A stretch of DNA of 64,000 nucleotides from Valencia hispanica (Eukaryota; Chordata; Actinopteri; Cyprinodontiformes; Valenciidae): NCBI GenBank assembly GCA_963556495.2, contig OY747722.1:20634001-20698000 (forward strand), in the 5' to 3' direction. Numbering within the stretch: position 1 is the stretch's first letter; each line of letters begins with the position of its first letter. The notes under the pieces are model-generated. The model saw nothing but the letters and a program-made list of their open reading frames with translations, was not told where the DNA came from and made no database searches. This document shows, piece after piece, positions 51,055 through 62,264 of the stretch. Position numbers and translations under genes: made by a program.

Positions 51055-52158
51055 AAGTGTAAATAAAATCATATAATATTTCATTACTCAGATTTTTTTT
51101 TTTTTTTGCACAAATGCCATCCTTAGCTTCAGTCCTCTCAAAACATAAAACAATATTTGTCTGTTTTTGAGATTTAAGCCCTTTAATGCCAGGTTTTATT
51201 AAAAAATCTGCACCCTAAAAATAATGAAAAAAACAGGAAACAAGAAATACGTTTTTGTTATATCCAGAGGACCCAGAGGACCCTTTTTGGGGTTACATTG
51301 TCAGGACTTTGGAGTGTCACTTATGGACATAAAATATTTTTTGATATCTTCCTACTTTTTGTGCAGTATCAGGTTTTATAAAAACATTACATCAAGGACC
51401 CTGAGCACCAAAAAAATGCTCAAACAGAAATTCATATAGAAATATTATTATAATATTACAAAAGTGTTTATATTTTTACATAAATCTCATCCTTGGCTTC
51501 AATCCTCACAAAACATAATAAAACATGTGTTTGTTTTTGAGATTTAAGCACTTTAATGCCAGGTTTTATAAAAAAAATCTGCACTCTAAAAAAACCCAAA
51601 GAAACATAAAAAATGAAATCCTTTTTTGTGTGTTATATCCAGAAGACTTGTTTTGTGATTGAAATGTCAGGGCTTTGGAGTGTCACTTATGGGCATAAAA
51701 ATATTTTTTGATATCTTCCTACTTTTTGTGCAGTATCAGGTTTTATAAAAAAAACACATCAAGGAGCCCCAGCACCAAAAAATGCCCAAACAAAACTTTA
51801 TATAGATATATAATTATAATATTACAAAAGTGTTTATATTTTTACAAGAATCTCATCCTTTGCTTCAATCCTCACAAAACATGATAAAATATTTGTTTGT
51901 TTTTGAGATTTAAGCACTTTATTGCCAGGTTTTATAAAAACAATCTGCACTCTAAAAAAAACAAAGAAACATAAAAAATGAAATCCTTTTTTGTGTGTTA
52001 TATCCAGAAGACTTGTTTTGGGGTTGAAATGTCAGGGCTTTGGAGTGTCACTTATGGGCATAAAAATATTTTTTGATTCATTCCTATTTTTTGTGCAGTA
52101 TTAGGTTTCTATAAAAAAAACACACATCAAGGACCCTCAGCACCAAAAAATGCTCAAA
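51055..52158. repeat. Tandem array, ~370 bp unit, ~3 copies
   Basis: The word ATCCTTAGCTTCAGTCCTC at 51,119 recurs, slightly changed, at 51,489 and 51,855 (spacing about 370 and 366). Each unit also holds TTTGGAGTGTCACTTATGG, TACTTTTTGTGCAGTAT and a TTTTGAGATTTAAGC block in the same order. The last copy ends at about 52,158. Units 2 and 3 are more alike than unit 1. AT-rich, with no ORF shared between units. It resembles the start of a satellite, inside the hAT element. Confidence 0.9.
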
Positions 52159-52191
52159 GTCAGTTCAACAGTTTTTTTGAACAAAGAACAG

Positions 52192-52239
52192 GTGTGTGTG
52201 CGCGTGTGTGTGGATGTGTGTGTGTGTGGGGGGGGGTTG
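52192..52239. repeat. (TG)n and G-run
   Basis: Interrupted TG repeat ending in about ten G residues, located between the tandem array and the Harbinger-like MITE. Confidence 0.85.
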
Positions 52240-52668
52240 TAGTTGCTGCAATTAGCGTGGCAAGTTTTTGCGGCGCACCATCGCCGGCCTCACCAGGGAG
52301 GTCCCGAGAACACCCTTCAGCGGTAGGGATTTTATGGCACCAGCCAGGGTTGATCGACAGCCAAAGGACCAGAATTTTACTAAACAGCGCCATTGGCCAC
52401 GTCTGGTCCCACGGCGACAGGAATAGGTTGTGATGAGCTCAAAAATATAAAATATAATATATATATATAGGCTATTACAGTGCATCCTGATCATCCAGTT
52501 CTTCAAAAAGCTCCAAGGCTTGGGCTATATTTAGGCGACGTGTCATGCTTGAGTTAGGAAGAGACGAACCCCGATCTGAGCCATATAAATTAATTTTTTT
52601 TGCAAGGACACCTGTGTAAACAAATTCAGTCCTGCAGGGGTTTATTTTTGCAGAAATGTTACATCTTA

Positions 52669-53390
52669 ACCCTCCTTTCCACCGGACGCGTAAGCGGCAC
52701 GTTACAGGAGCAGCACGTTTCACTTGCGTTTTCTGCTGCTTGGCCCTTTACACCGGGTGCGTATGAGGCGCATAGCAGCAGGGAAGCAGCTGTCACCGAG
52801 AGCACGAAACCACGCGAGATTAGCAAAATCTCGCGTGGTTTCGTCAGTAAACACAACAACCATAGACATATATAAACGTCTATGACAATAATAACCAGGA
52901 AAAGACAACAACATTGGCTCCAAAAGGTTGGTGTTTTATGTTATGTCCGTTTTATATTCGCCAATAAGTTTATGTTATGTCAGGGAATATCCAAAGTCGC
53001 TCATTTGTGTGATGACACACAAATGAGACCCTCCCACGAGGTACTGACTTCTCACCAGGCCGCACAGGTAGTGACTTTTTTAAGTAAAGCAACCGCAAAG
53101 CAGCACGTTTCTTTTATTTTGAAAATTTCCGGTGCCGAGCCGTTATATTTCGTGTCTTCCCCTATCTAAAATGTAGAAATGTACATGTTTCAGAGCTGTA
53201 CTGCGTAGAAAATAGGACTGCCGCGTATATTTAGAAAAGTGCTGAGACATGTCGCTCCTCAGACGCGGCAGACTCGTGCTGCTTTCGTCTCCGGTGGAAA
53301 GGGTTCTACTGACTACAGTGGTGGCTATCAGCTGCGTATGACGTGCTGCTCCTGTAACGTGCTGCTTACGCGTCCGGTGGAAAGGAGGGG
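52669..53390. mobile_element. Harbinger-like MITE with internal hairpins, 722 bp
   Basis: Inverted ends of 49 bp: the left, 52,669-52,717, begins ACCCTCCTTTCCACCGG and the right, 53,342-53,390, is its complement with two mismatches. TTA flanks both sides (52,666-52,668 and 53,391-53,393), fitting a PIF/Harbinger target of TWA; TTAA-type elements are less likely because the right side reads TTAG. Subterminal variants of the end motif recur inside (near 52,750 and 53,285). The interior has two perfect hairpins (52,805-52,843 and 53,000-53,027). No transposase. High end identity suggests a fairly recent insertion. Confidence 0.85.
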
Positions 53391-53971
53391 TTAGAAGCTT
53401 AGATGTTGTTCCTTTGATAGCGTGCTTTGATGAGCTTTGATTGGTGCATATCCTTTGTTGTTGTTTACATGACAATATGCAACAGTAAATTTGTCAGTAA
53501 ATCTTAACATTTTGCAGTATCTTCAATATTTATTTAGCAATGGCGAGGCTTTGATGAAAATACGTTTTCTGCAGAGGCATATGAGACACCCCACCACACC
53601 CCACCACCCCCACACCACCCACAAAGCACAGACATATCTTTTCTCTGAATATTTATAAACTACTTTGAGTCATAAATGCATGCACACGTGCACAATCACA
53701 CAAACAAAATACATGTAAAATTGTCCATTAGGATTTTGCACTGATATTCCTCTTCTGAAAATGATAGATTTTTTTGATGCAGATTGTAGAAACAAAATTC
53801 ATAAAAATTATGAAACCAAGCATGCATACCAATGTATGACATCTCTAAAAAACATGATGTATTTTTAGCCATATATAAATATTATATAAACATATTATTC
53901 AAGCTTTATTACCTATAATAATTTTGAATAAGACGTACGGAATTAGACTCACTTTAGGGTTAAACACAGCG

Positions 53972-54695
53972 TGTGAGGAGTGTGTGTGTGTGTGGGTGTG
54001 TGTGCTTGCCTCACCTGTTTTCCATCCAAGGGTGCAGATTGGTGATCGTGTTCTTGCAGCTGGTGCCACTCAGCCTGATTGAGGAGGAGCACTCAAAAGG
54101 AGAGTGCCAACCTGGAGCAGACGCCAGATGGTTAAACCGCGTCGTGTGGTAACAAGCCACTTCCTCTGCCTTTCTACCGTCCGCAACTTACTCCACGTAA
54201 GATCCTTACCTCCTTGCCTTTTTCCCTCCAGTCACTCTGCGGTCCCGGACCTGCTGGTCGGCCTGCAGCCTGGGCGTCTGCTCCTTCCCGGCATCCTGGG
54301 CTTCCTCCTCAAGGTATCTGGCTGAGCTCAGGGTCCCCACTGCCTGTCCACCCTCGCTCTGCTTCCTGGAGACAAACACCCCAAGGTCGGTCCCTCTTCC
54401 ACGCACCAAGGACCACATCCTCCCCAATCCCTCCTCAGTGGAATCTGCACCAACGGCAAAGTAAGAATCCACAAACTTCTGTTTTTTTCCCTCCTGCCAA
54501 GAAACATTGAACGATCACTCACCTCCATCTCTTGTCTCCAGTGGTTGTCCTCCAAGTTCCCCGTGGTTCTGAGTTCCTGTGTTCCTGGACCCTTCGAGCA
54601 ATAGGGGAAAATAAATTACTTTTGCAAACTTTACCTCCAGTCTCACTGAGTCGTTTGTGTGTCTGCACTAGAGTCCGAAAGCTAAAATCATGACA
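53972..54695 (+). mobile_element. Solo LTR, Ty3/gypsy-like
   Basis: 724 bp starting TGTGAGGAG and ending ATCATGACA, flanked by CAGCG on both sides (53,967-53,971 and 54,696-54,700), a perfect 5-bp duplication as LTR integrases make. A TG repeat follows the start. Words such as CTGATTGAGGAGGAGCACTC match fish gypsy-type LTRs. A poly-A signal, AATAAA, is at 54,610-54,615. It is a single LTR left by recombination; no internal genes. ORFs across it are chance. Confidence 0.85.
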
Positions 54696-55374
54696 CAGCG
54701 GGTCTGACCCACATTAATAAATAACATTATTAATTCAAACTCTTAGAAAAGTCTCTGTTTTGGAGCTTTGTTCAGAAAGTTCTGGTGCTGCTAAAAGCAA
54801 GCGAGCAGTTATGGGCCGGGAGAAAGCTTGTAATGAGCTGCTCTCTGGGGCGATGAGGAGACGCAGACCAACGCACGTCGGTCCAAAATGTCTGAAGATT
54901 TTGTCCGACTGACATTTTTTCGTAAAAACACTGCTGTGAGTCTGCCTAATGTTCATAGAATTTGAAGACAAAGTATATAAATTGTTTGTTTCTGTGTTGG
55001 TCCAGAGTTTTGCCGTCCACTGCTAGTCGTCGCAACTAAAGAATTGTCCCGGTTACTTCTGTCAAAAATCATCTGATGTGCATTTTTGGTCAGGCCCTTT
55101 CTAGATGTTATATTAAACACTGGGGTGTCAGCCAATAAGACATGGAAGATTCCCCGCACAACCCCTCTCTGATCGGCCATACCGTCCTGCCTCTGTTGCC
55201 AAGGAAATTGCCAGCCAGGAAATTACAAAACTAGCTTCTTTGTTAATGTCATAGGGCAGCTCAGTTAATGTAAACTTATTCCTTCTGGCATGAAAAAAAA
55301 CATTCGAGGCTTGAAGAGAAATGTTTGCGGCTAGAGCCGGGAATGCCCAAGCCGGCGACGCCACTGGATGTTGG

Positions 55375-58300
55375 CAACCATTTAGGGTCCACATTCTAGT
55401 AGTTCACTTAAGATTGCCCCCACACAACTCCAATAAATAAATACAATGATTCGCCCATGGTTTAGAAGACATCCAAATACTGAGAATCAGCATTCCTTGG
55501 TCCAAACCAAATCTAGTACAACTTCACCGATTTGCAAGGTGCATGACTCTGATGAAGGCCACAAGCCAAAATGCGTTGGTCTACCAATTAAAGTTGTTTT
55601 ATATTTCAGTCTCGATTTCAACCAGCACTCCTTAGCCACATTTAACTAAAGATACAGACAGTGAACACTAGTTCTGAGTACTTTGATTTTCCACATTCCC
55701 TTAGGCAGCAGACTACCAATGGTAATCCCCAGTTCTGACCTAAAAAAAAAAACAAACATCACACTGCCCAAAAGTCTTTTTTGGAAGATGGGGCATGGGC
55801 TTTTGTGTTCTCTATGGTCAGAAGGTTTTTACCTTGGAACTTTCCCATGGATGCCATTTTTGCTTAGTCCCTTTTATAGTGTTGAATTGTGAACTCTGAA
55901 CTTGGAACTGTAGTGCTTTTGATGTTCTTTTGGGATTTTTTGGGACTTTCTGCATAGGTTTTTGATTATATAAATTTGGTTAAAGGAGGTCAATTATATT
56001 TTCCACATAGAGCCAAGTTGTCTTAGATAGCTTTATTGCCTTAATAAATAAAAAAATTTTTGGAAACCGTATTTTTTATCGGGACAGGTTATCTTTGTGT
56101 GGTATTAAAATTAGCTTAAGGATCTGAGACATTTAAGTGCAACAGAAAAGGAAAAGCAATGACAGTCAGGACTGTGCTAGTTTCGGTATCTGCATGCCAA
56201 ATCTTTACAAATATTGCAGATTGTAGACCAGGCTCAAATCTCTGATCGGTGTATCTCTAAACAGCTTGTATATACAGGGAAATCCTATGACTGACATATA
56301 AAACTAATCTGCAAACCTAATGGTGATAGACCATTAACTATGGTATGAAATTCCCCTTGAAGAAAATAGCGATACTTTGGCACAAAGGCATTTCCTTCTC
56401 TCGCTATCTCTCATCCAAATACATGCACTCATCCTTCTCCCTTCTTTCCTTTGGTATCTTTGTAGTGCAGTGGCCTCCGTTTACCACCATAACCCATATT
56501 AGCTGAGCAGGCGTTATCCTGTCTCATAGCTCGGTGCCGTTAGGAAAAAGGGTTTAAAAAAAAAAAAAGACGTGGCAGAATTTCCTCCCTGCCTCTGTGA
56601 CAGCGCTATCTGACAGCGTTTTTACATCTCCCCTGCTTTCCCCTCACTACACTACACTGTCAGACAAAGAAATTAATACCCCCAGTGACTGTGTTTTAAT
56701 TAAGCAATTTCATGCAAATTACACATTTTAGATTGTCAAATAATATACTGCGCAAAATCGTAGGCAGGCTGATCTGATATGCATGGTGTGTTATTCTTCC
56801 AGGCACTGTGCATACATGGAAAATGAACAAAAATGCTAATTTCTAATCTATTATGCAAACAGTTGAGATACTCACATAGATTTGCACGCCTTCCTCGGAT
56901 AAATACATCTCTTGAATTCTATGTATAGAGTGATGGGGTTTCTTAAGCAGCCCGAGCCATTGTTATTTATCTTATTTTGTCCTCATTTCAATCATATCTG
57001 CACTAGTTTTTCGAGCAACGTCTGCCAGCACTCTTTATTCTTGCATGCTGCAGGCTGCATGATTTGGATTACATAAATAAACAGATGCAAAACAATGTTG
57101 CCGGTATATCACCAGGCGCTTATTGATGGCGAATAATTGGAGGAGGATCAAAGAACAACTAAGAAACATGCGAGCAAAAAAAGGAGCCTATTTGAATTTT
57201 TTTTTTCTAGCGTAGTCTATGAAACATAGAGCAAGAGCTAATATTAGTAATCCACACGACTCTTCGTCATTTCCCATTAGCACACTGAACTTATTTGAAA
57301 TTCATTATAATCCACAAGCCTTTTAATGCACTGGAATCAGTAATGATGACAAAATGAATATAACATTATACTTTATTACAGTCGACTTGATTTAATCTGG
57401 GGTTGCCACCATATGAGAGTCCTCAGAAATACCCCTCTTAAAAACGGCAGGTGTCAAAAGTCAGCATGCGCAGGTACCCCGAGTCAAAAAGCAATCCTTA
57501 TTAACTGAAGGCTTGAGGAGGGGTCTTGCTGTTTCTTTGTGATTCAGATCCATTTAATCAAAGGTTTGTTTCTATATGCTGCCACTTAATAGTGTATATT
57601 ACTGCATACAATGGAACTCCAATGAATTGCAATCCATCCGGCGCTCGTTTCCCTTTCTCTTCTAAAGAGTAATAAAAGCAGGATAAGAGCAGGAGAAGGC
57701 GAGACTAATGGCAGGGTACGAGCAAATTGTTGACGTGCTTTCTGCATATTCAGAACAGTGTGCCTTTTCAATGACTGCAGATTTGTACAATAAATGAGCC
57801 TCCTTTTTTCCCCGTTGGTATAATAAAATCTGCATGAACAATAGGGGAACATGTTCACCTCAAAGTCTAAAACATTGTTTGGCAATTACAGTAGCTCTGA
57901 ATTTTCTTGCTCAACATGACGCTGCTCACTGGTGCCTCAACTGTGCACCCCCCGCTGTTGGACTCTTTCTACTTCATACATCTCATCTCACTGAAGTAAA
58001 CTGAGGTCCAGGCCACCAGAATATACCGACCTCGAAGCAGCTGCTCAAAACTTCTCCAGCAGGTTTCTTCTGAGATTTGGTATGGCATCTTAAGGTTTGT
58101 TAGCTTCTTGATGTCAAAAAACATGAAAGAGAGAAGGAAAGTGGAAGGAGAGAAAGACAAACAGGAAAGATTTGGGTTGCAGAACCAATTGTGGACTTGT
58201 AGATGGATGGGATGAGGAAACCAAAAGAACCACATTTTAGAGACCTCTCAAAACAAGGGAATTTCTGGAATTACATTTAAATGAAACACATAACAAATGC

Positions 58301-59351
58301 AAGTTTAAAAAACACTACGAATAAGCAAATTTCATTACAAAAAACAGATGAAATTATAAATTTGTAAAAAAAAAAAAATTAAAAAAAAGCAGAGACAATT
58401 TAGTAAATATATGAAAAGTAGTTGGTTTTGGATATCTTTCTGAATTGTTGTGTTTTTGGTTTTATTATGTTTTAGAAAATGTGGTTGTTTTAATGTTCTC
58501 AACATTCGTGTGCCACATGTTATTTTCTGGTTCGTCATGTATCCATGTATCACTTGTGTTTTGTTTATTTTCCTTCATTTTCTTGTCACATGTTGTGAAA
58601 TATGTTTTTTTTTTTTTGGGTTTACAATGTTTTGCTTTTAGCTATTATGTTTCTGTCTTTTCTTGTTTTAAAAAAACGTTTGATTTTGCCAAAGTAGATT
58701 TCAACAGTTCATGTTTAAACAAGGTTCTTGTTTTCTATTTATATCTTACTTGTTGCAGTAATTCATAACCTATTCTATCTTTAGGACATCAGTTGAGGAA
58801 GTTTTTCAGTATTTTTTTTTTTTTTGTTTTGCTTTGTTTTAAATGCATACCTATTTACCAAAACCCAACCACACTGAGACGCTACCCTTTGATCCTTACT
58901 AATTTAACCAGTAATCTAACAAACATTTCAAAGCCTTTTTAAACTTTTGTAACATCTGGGTGAACCCGGAGAACCTCTGGACGGCCGATAAGAGATTGCT
59001 GTGCTCTGCCGTTAGGTCTTGTGGATTTTTCTTTAGAGAAAATCCAGTTAGACAGTCAGTGAACCAGGAGCTGCATGATTCAAGTGCCTTTTTGGTTATT
59101 GACAGTGATTAAAAGATTTGCTGTGCCATCTGATTATAACACAGTGAGACGTTATATTGATTTCAGGTGGGCAAATGTATACAGTGAATTGCTCGGGTGA
59201 AAGCCAGGGGTGAAGTGATTCAAATACATCAGTCAGGCAGTTAAGCTCCTGCCAGGGACAAAGCGAGATTAGGATTGAAATTCAAGTCAGTGGAACAGCA
59301 ATGATAACCATGCAAAGAAATGGGACAGCACAATAGGATAAACAGGATGGA
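55375..59351. other. Unassigned sequence, candidate conserved non-coding DNA
   Basis: No gene recognised in about 4 kb. A probable Penelope-like tail is at 55,540-55,640. Segment 56,480-57,560 is repeat-free and contains a POU octamer ATGCAAAT at 56,712-56,719 beside TTAATTAAGC. Segment 58,440-58,850 is T-rich with long T runs; its ORFs are hydrophobic low-complexity artefacts. Confidence 0.35.
55540..55640 (+). mobile_element. Possible Penelope-like 3' end with hammerhead-like motif
   Basis: Contains CTGATGAAGGCCACAAGCC followed by AAAATGCGTTGGTC and ATTAAAGTTGTTTTATATTT. The layout CTGATGA, a GGC/GCC stem, then (G)AAA resembles the hammerhead ribozyme core known from Penelope-like elements. 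Here the conserved GAAA reads AAAA, so it is probably inactive. No coding part is present. Tentative. Confidence 0.35.
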
Positions 59352-60500
59352 CTGTACAGTATCTTAATTTGACCACATTACAACCACTCTATATGTCTGT
59401 GTACAGTATTTTATTGTAGTTTTAAAATATGTGGCATGCATTTGTATTCATTCCTGCTGAGTAAATTACTTTGTATAACAGCACCTTATGTTGCAATTAC
59501 AACAAATGACTTGCAATTACAGCAAGTCATTTGGGACAAGTCTCCTCCAGCTTTGCTTATTTTTGCCAGACTGTCAGGTTGGAGAGGTTGGAGAAGTCAT
59601 TTTGCAATCCCACCAAAGATTCTCAGTCAGATTTCGGTCTGGGGTTAAACTGGGTTCTCTGCGTAAAACAAATCTACTGTAGCTCTGTATGTTTAGTATC
59701 ACGATCCTGAATCTCCCTTTCAGTCTCCAATCTTTTGCAGCCTTAGCAGGTTTTCCTTCAGTTTTGTACTTTATTTAACTTCATCCATAGCTATTGACTG
59801 ACACGCTGCATCTGTTTCTGCTATAGGAGAGCATCCTTACAACATGATACCGGTCATGGCCATGACCATGTTTCACTGTATATGTGGTTTGTTCAGAGTC
59901 ATTGGAAGTTTTTGTTTTCCAACACACGCAGCATTCTGGCAACAAATCCAAAAAGTTCAGTTTTAGTCTCATTTGAACAGAGCATCTTCTTTCACATATT
60001 TGCTGTGTTCCCTGCATGGCTTGTGGCAACCTGCAAATAGGGGTTCCCATAGATTACTTTCAATACTGGCTTTCCTCTTATGAGTTATGGAGTTTACAGC
60101 TGGTAGCTGTCCTGTCAATCTGATAAAACTCATTTTAGCTGTGGACCTCCACATCTCTTCCAGATTTACCATTGGCCACTTCAATGCTTCTGACATCAAT
60201 GGTCTCCTTCTTCTTCCTGTCAGTCTAGGTGGACCACCATGTAGTGGGAGTAAATTTGTAATAGTGTTATTGTTTTGTGTTGGATTGAGCAGTGCTTTAA
60301 TATTATTAGTCTTTAGGACAGTGTTTGTTCACTAGTCTTCTCTAACAAATCTCTGAGGACTTCACAGAACAGCTAGATTGGTGTTGGGTTTAAATTACAA
60401 ACAGGTAGAGTAATTTACTATATAGGTGAGTTCTGAAGGGAACTGTTTGTTAAGGGGGGCTCTTTACCCTGAAACCCCTAAATACCACTTTGTGCAAACA
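59352..60500 (-). pseudogene. Tc1-like transposon relic, ~1.15 kb, minus strand
   Basis: Plus-strand words mark it: GACCACATTACAACCACTC (left end), then, on the minus strand, transposase blocks such as the HGGGSIM region near 59,840-59,875, the WSDET region near 59,965 (TTAGTCTCATTTGAACAGAG), and the region before the start codon near 60,310-60,370 (GAACAGCTAGATTGGTG). No frame longer than 90 codons; ORFs on both strands are chance. Same family as the other common Tc1 relics here. Confidence 0.75.
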
Positions 60501-62264
60501 GTTTTCGTGGCAAAGGAAGGACATTAAAATTATGTTCTACATTGCTTTCACCTCAAATTTGAATGCAACTTTTCATTGATCTGGCACATTAGATTCCACT
60601 AAAATGCATCTCTTTTGAAAGGCTCATAGGCTTAACAAGGCCTCTCAAAACTTGCTTAAAGTGTAATCACTCCAATAAAATCTCATTCGTGCAAAAAGAT
60701 GAGGCAACAGTTGTACAATGGCCTAAAAGGTGAGTAATGAGTTATACTGCCTGAGAGCAAAATAAGTGAAGTTATTTGTCACACAGATTGCAGGACAAAT
60801 TATCACAATGAGGCCTTGTTGTTGTCATGCAAATGCGAGTCAAATGTGAAAAATGAGATCCCTTAAATCATCTTTGTTAAGGAAGCATCGCCATCAGAGC
60901 AGCATTCAAAAGGGTGGAGAGAGGGCAGGAAACTGGAAATCATTGCCTCTTTTCCTCCTCCTCCTTCTTACACTACTTCATCATCATCATCGGTTCTGTG
61001 CTACTGAAAAAGAAAAGTATGAAGTGCGAGTGGGGCCAACAACGGGCCTCCTTGTTTTGCTTGCTCATTAAGTCTGCCCAGGGGTAAAGCCAATTGATCT
61101 GCAATTCATTCTCACAAGCGTTAAATCGATGGGGAGGGAGACATGAAAAGCTCTGGGTTTTTATGACTTCAGTCAACGGTTCCTGAAACGCTTTGTAACA
61201 GCAGATAATGGTAATCTGCCTTGTTTGTGACTCCGTATGGAGAAATCAATATAGTAAAAAAGCCAGGAAGCCTAGGAGGAAGATGATTTGAATGAAAACA
61301 ATAGTGGTTTGTGTTGTCTATGCAGATGTGCTATCTCTCAATGCCTTTATGGAGCATGGCCGCCACTATAAAATCTTGATCGATTCACTTTAAGATAAAG
61401 GATGTCACTCACAAACCTCATTCACCAAAATGAAAACATGCAAACAGTTTTTCATATCTGCAAGTACAGTAGGAGATACCTGAGCGATCCATTACGATTC
61501 GTTTCATATTGATTGACAAAGTAGCAACATAAAGTAATTATAATTGATTCCAGATGAGACTCAGTCTGTCATACAAAAATTCTCCTCCTTCTCCCTTCTT
61601 CTTCTTCTCCTCTCTCCATTTCACTTACTGCTCGGAATCTGAAAAGGGAGCTCGGGTAATTAGGTCATGCTGTTAAATTTTTAATGATCTCTGAAATCAT
61701 ATTCATGCTCACAGTGTGTCAGGTACACGTACAGCCAGCCTGGAGTGATACATCACCATTCTGTGACATGAACAGAAGGCCTTAGCCATTTAATTGTGTG
61801 ACCTTTTCGACCGAGCACCAAGTGAAGCCATCGGGAGAGAGAGGTATTTAGCGGGGAGAATGAGTGATTGGGTATTGGTAGGATGAACAATGCACAAGCT
61901 TGTCATAATAAAACAGATTCGCTCATTTAGAGCCTGGGTGCATGTGTCTGGGTGTGTTCAAGCAGATGTGTTCAGAGGGAAGTAGTTGTGTACGTTTTTT
62001 GTGCTCTGTTTTTATGAAACCGGAGGATCGTGGTCAACGTTGAAGCCAAAGGGCAAAATGGGGTCAAACACTGAGAAAATGGGTGAGACAATTTGGAATG
62101 ACAGACAATCACCTTTCTTCTGATGAAACATGTCAGAGAAAAGAAGGGGAAAAAAGGCTGAATGTTTTACATTAACAAGGCTCACACTGGTTTGTAGTAG
62201 AACATTTCACATTTTCCTTATTTTAACCACCAACTTCAATATAATCTACTGGGATTATTATTTT
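60501..62264. other. Unassigned sequence, candidate conserved non-coding DNA
   Basis: No gene recognised. A POU octamer ATGCAAAT lies at 60,827-60,834. Segments 60,520-61,230 and 61,300-61,930 are repeat-free. A minor CTTCTT run is at 61,580-61,620. Confidence 0.3.

Larger units (their letters stand above)
50279..55366. mobile_element. hAT-type element, 5.1 kb, with nested insertions
   Basis: The left end CAGGGGCGTCTCCTGG and the right end, in reverse complement CAGTGGCGTCGCCGGC, form imperfect inverted termini (13 of 16). Immediately outside, GATGTTGG occurs on both sides (50,271-50,278 and 55,367-55,374), a perfect 8-bp duplication, the size made by hAT transposases. The interior holds a tandem array, a Harbinger-like MITE and a solo LTR. 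No hAT transposase motif is visible in the remainder, so it is probably non-autonomous or has lost its gene. Without the MITE and LTR it would be about 3.6 kb. Confidence 0.85.

Noticed and set aside
52475..52545. Minus-strand peptide resembling a piggyBac transposase N-terminus
   Set aside because: Only ~23 residues (MTRRLNIAQALELFEELD-like) before a stop, no further domain, and outside the nearby MITE; too short to support.
54104..54510. ORFs with splice-like GTAAG and CAG sites
   Set aside because: They lie wholly inside the solo LTR defined by its 5-bp duplication.
58445..58768. 107 aa ORF with membrane-like composition
   Set aside because: Phe/Val/Cys-rich product of a T-rich low-complexity stretch; overlapping frames give similar strings.
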